A DNA stretch of 64,000 nucleotides from Natronosporangium hydrolyticum (lineage in GTDB: Bacteria > Actinomycetota > Actinomycetes > Mycobacteriales > Micromonosporaceae), in contig NZ_CP070499.1 in the NCBI RefSeq assembly GCF_016925615.1, positions 3,224,001 to 3,288,000 of the forward strand, given 5' to 3'. Made by a program: the position numbers and the translations under genes. This document shows, one piece after another, positions 62,018 to 64,000 of the stretch (its first letter is position 1; each line of letters begins with the position of its first letter). The notes beneath the pieces are model-generated. The model saw only the letters and a program-made list of their open reading frames with translations. It searched no databases and was not told the origin of the DNA.

Positions 62018-63544
62018 TCACGACGCGACCTTCTCCCGGACGAAGGAGGTCAGCAACCGCCGCAGCCCCTTCGCCAGCGTGGCGTCGAGCGCCTCCAGAA
62101 AATGCTCCAGCTCTTCCTTCTGGATCATCAAGGTGGGCGCGACCATCAGCGGATTCTCGGCGTTCGGACTGTAGTAGGTCATGATTCGGTGCTGCCGGTA
62201 GAGGTGCGCGATCACCGAAAGCGTGACCAGCTTGGTCCGGAACTGCCGGTCACCGGAGAAGCCGGGAACCAGTTTGGCCGCCAGGTCCAGGATCTTAGGG
62301 CCACCGCCCAGCAACAGACCATGCAGCGAGCCGACGCCGGCCACCTCTCGCACCACGTCCGGGTGGCGTTGCCGGATTCGTTCCAACCCCGGCGCCAACA
62401 CGCGTTCGATGTCCCGTGCCCGGCCGGGGAAGTCCTCCTCCACAACGACGTTTACGGCTTCAATCGCGGTCGCGGTCTCCTCGCCGAAGCCATAGTAGGT
62501 GGTGCTGTGCAGGATGACGTCGGACAGCCGGTCATAGGAGTCGCGGAACAGCCGCTCCCGGGCGGTGTAGCCAGAGATCGACGCCTTACCGCCCCCCAGC
62601 GACTTCGAGTAGGTCAAAATGTCCGGTGTCACGCCCTCGTGTCGCATGAAGTAGAAAAGTGTGCCGGTCTTGCCCCACCCGGTGTAGACCTCGTCGTAGA
62701 TCAGCACGATGTCCTCGGCCGTACAGAGCTCCCGCAGCTCCCGCAGCGCAGTCTCGGACCAGCACCGCAGGCTCGATGCGCTATACGGCTCCACCATGAT
62801 GGCGTAGACATCGCAGCCGCCGTCCTCGCGCCGGGCAGCGGCGACCGCCGCGCGGAGGGCCGCGATGTCCCCATACGGGTAGACCACAATGTTCGGTAGC
62901 CCGGGAAACCGGAAGTTGTTCTCGGCCGAGCCGGTAAGGCTCCCCGCGCCCAACGTCTTGCCGTGGAAGCTGATATCGGCGCGCAGGATCGTGTTCCGCT
63001 TCCCACCATGGTATTTGTAAGCCATCTTGACGGCGCCCTCGTTGGCCTCCGCACCCGAGTTCGGAAAGTAGGAGATGGACAGGTCTCCCGGAAGTAGCTC
63101 GGCAACGTTGTGACTCAGCGCCGCCAGGTAGGGCGAGAAGAAGGCCTTATGGACCTCCATCCGCTGAGCCTCGGCGAACCGCCGCCGCGCGGCCAGGATG
63201 CGGGGATGGTTGTGCCCATGGTTCAGCACGCCGACCCCGCCAGACAGGTCGAGCACCCGGGTGCCATCACGCATATACACCCACGCGCCCTCGGCCCGAT
63301 CCACGAGCTCCCGCCCGAAGCCGAACGATGTCATCAACGACACCTGGGACCGGCTGACGTACTTCCGGTACAGGTCCTGGACCTGGTCGAGCTCTAGGTT
63401 CTCGGACTCGTCGAGCGTTATCAACCGGGACAATGACCTCACCCTCCACTTTGTGTCGAGTCGCTCAGCGACTCCTGCCCGCGAGCACAGCCGAAGGCCG
63501 TGAGTCAACTTGAGATCAGCGTACGGCTCGAGAATCTCCGCCAT
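62018..63544 (-). CDS. Class III PLP-dependent aminotransferase
   Basis: 508 residues, longer than usual because of an N-terminal extension of about 80. Features: DLSGGVGVLNHGHNHPRI, YFPNSGAEANEGAVKMAY, IVEPYS-like MVEPYSASSLRCW, DEVYTGWGKTG, and the PLP lysine K314 in LTYSKSLGGGKASISGY. Close in style to aminotransferases acting on diamines, beta-amino acids or glutamate semialdehyde-type substrates; substrate unknown. Upstream of the UbiA-GT4 pair by 70 bp on the same strand, possibly one operon. Confidence 0.88.
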   Translation of the reverse strand: MAEILEPYADLKLTHGLRLCSRAGVAERLDTKWRVRSLSRLITLDESENLELDQVQDLYRKYVSRSQVSLMTSFGFGRELVDRAEGAWVYMRDGTRVLDLSGGVGVLNHGHNHPRILAARRRFAEAQRMEVHKAFFSPYLAALSHNVAELLPGDLSISYFPNSGAEANEGAVKMAYKYHGGKRNTILRADISFHGKTLGAGSLTGSAENNFRFPGLPNIVVYPYGDIAALRAAVAAARREDGGCDVYAIMVEPYSASSLRCWSETALRELRELCTAEDIVLIYDEVYTGWGKTGTLFYFMRHEGVTPDILTYSKSLGGGKASISGYTARERLFRDSYDRLSDVILHSTTYYGFGEETATAIEAVNVVVEEDFPGRARDIERVLAPGLERIRQRHPDVVREVAGVGSLHGLLLGGGPKILDLAAKLVPGFSGDRQFRTKLVTLSVIAHLYRQHRIMTYYSPNAENPLMVAPTLMIQKEELEHFLEALDATLAKGLRRLLTSFVREKVAS

Positions 63545-63620
63545 CTTGCCCTGAGCTTGTCGACATCGAGACCTACCTCGCGGCTACTGCTGCGACAGCA
63601 CCATCCAAACCGGAGGCTAC

Positions 63621-64000
63621 TCAACACATCACACCGGCGAGTTTGATCACCGGTCGGGCCTCATCCCGGCGGCGTCGGCTCCGTTGCTCCCGGGCGTAGA
63701 GCCGAAGTAGATCACTCATCCGGTACCGCCCAGGCCGGGGGGTGTCCACCAGCTGGGCATCCACCAGGTTCTCCAACGCTCGTTCGGCCTCCGCCCGCGA
63801 AGATCGCAGCAGCTGGGCCGCCTCGGGGGGCCCGAACTCTGCCGAAACGGAGGTGGCCAGCTGCTCAAAGGTGCAGGCGGTGGCCCGGTCCGCCGGCTCC
63901 GCGCTGCGCTGCAGTGGTTGGTAGAACGCGGCCAGGCTGGCCCGGATGCTCACCCCATCGAACGCCAGGTTGTCCAGTCTGCGCCGCTCATCGCCGAGCC
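63621..64000 (-). CDS. AfsR/SARP-like regulator, C-terminal part (5' end outside window)
   Basis: The frame is open to the window edge and ends at 63621. The visible 126 residues match the winged-helix region that follows NB-ARC in AfsR-type proteins: DERRRLDNLAFDGVSIRASL at the edge lines up with [20 protein letters not shown] of the complete regulator at 20763-23585, and ALENLVDAQLVDTPRPGRYRMSDLLRLYA is the typical end of that domain. It stops soon after, without the TPR region, so it is a shorter family member or a truncated one. Confidence 0.75.
   Translation of the reverse strand, partial: LGDERRRLDNLAFDGVSIRASLAAFYQPLQRSAEPADRATACTFEQLATSVSAEFGPPEAAQLLRSSRAEAERALENLVDAQLVDTPRPGRYRMSDLLRLYAREQRSRRRRDEARPVIKLAGVMC

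Overview
The window is very GC-rich DNA with GTG/TTG starts, start/stop overlaps, leaderless promoters, SARP/AfsR-type and XRE regulators, an actinobacterial SUF operon and the Gly-Cys-Val tRNA trio. It fits a filamentous actinomycete, most likely Micromonosporaceae or a close relative; this is inference from gene style, not from a marker gene.

Region 1 (1-17.2 kb) is accessory. A truncated VapBC pair lies outside an island of about 16.2 kb bounded by a perfect 20-bp direct repeat (733-752 and 16936-16955). The right copy overlaps the 3' end and CCA of a tRNA-Val(GAC) gene. The left part of the island (about 1-5.7 kb, minus strand) holds an XRE regulator, small Actinobacteria-type genes, a sigma-like HTH protein, two decayed genes and two copies of a repeat of about 105 bp that can fold into two hairpins. 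The right part (6.1-16.6 kb, plus strand) is a class I lanthipeptide cluster of the FxLD type: two PCMT-like methyltransferases, a 65-residue precursor, full-length LanB, LanC, a free-standing SpaB_C/thiopeptide-type protein, an unknown protein and a third PCMT-like methyltransferase. No integrase is visible.

Region 2 (17.2-33.8 kb) holds the tRNA-Gly-Cys-Val operon, an NmrA-like reductase, a GH95 fucosidase beside a SARP/NB-ARC/TPR regulator, a GH3 beta-glucosidase divergent from a cytochrome P450, a 302-bp MITE with TA flanks, biotin genes bioF-bioD and bioB, and a GH78 rhamnosidase preceded by a perfect LacI-type operator.

Region 3 (33.8-51.6 kb) is a long minus-strand carbohydrate locus: peptide/opine-family ABC importer (solute-binding protein, permease, fused permease-ATPase, ATPase), GH1, GH3, GH43 and a nucleoside-hydrolase-like protein, almost all joined by 4-base overlaps. 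It is followed by split transketolase, FGGY kinase, TIM-barrel sugar isomerase and a SorC regulator. That last gene set matches the known transketolase route for D-apiose, so the locus probably imports and hydrolyses plant glycosides carrying a branched pentose. A TetR gene diverges from the importer.

Region 4 (51.9-64 kb) is housekeeping: sufR-B-D-Rieske-C-S-U-T, ctaA, then a GT4 glycosyltransferase, a UbiA-family (decaprenyl-phosphate phosphoribosyltransferase-like) membrane enzyme, a class III aminotransferase and the edge of another AfsR-like regulator.
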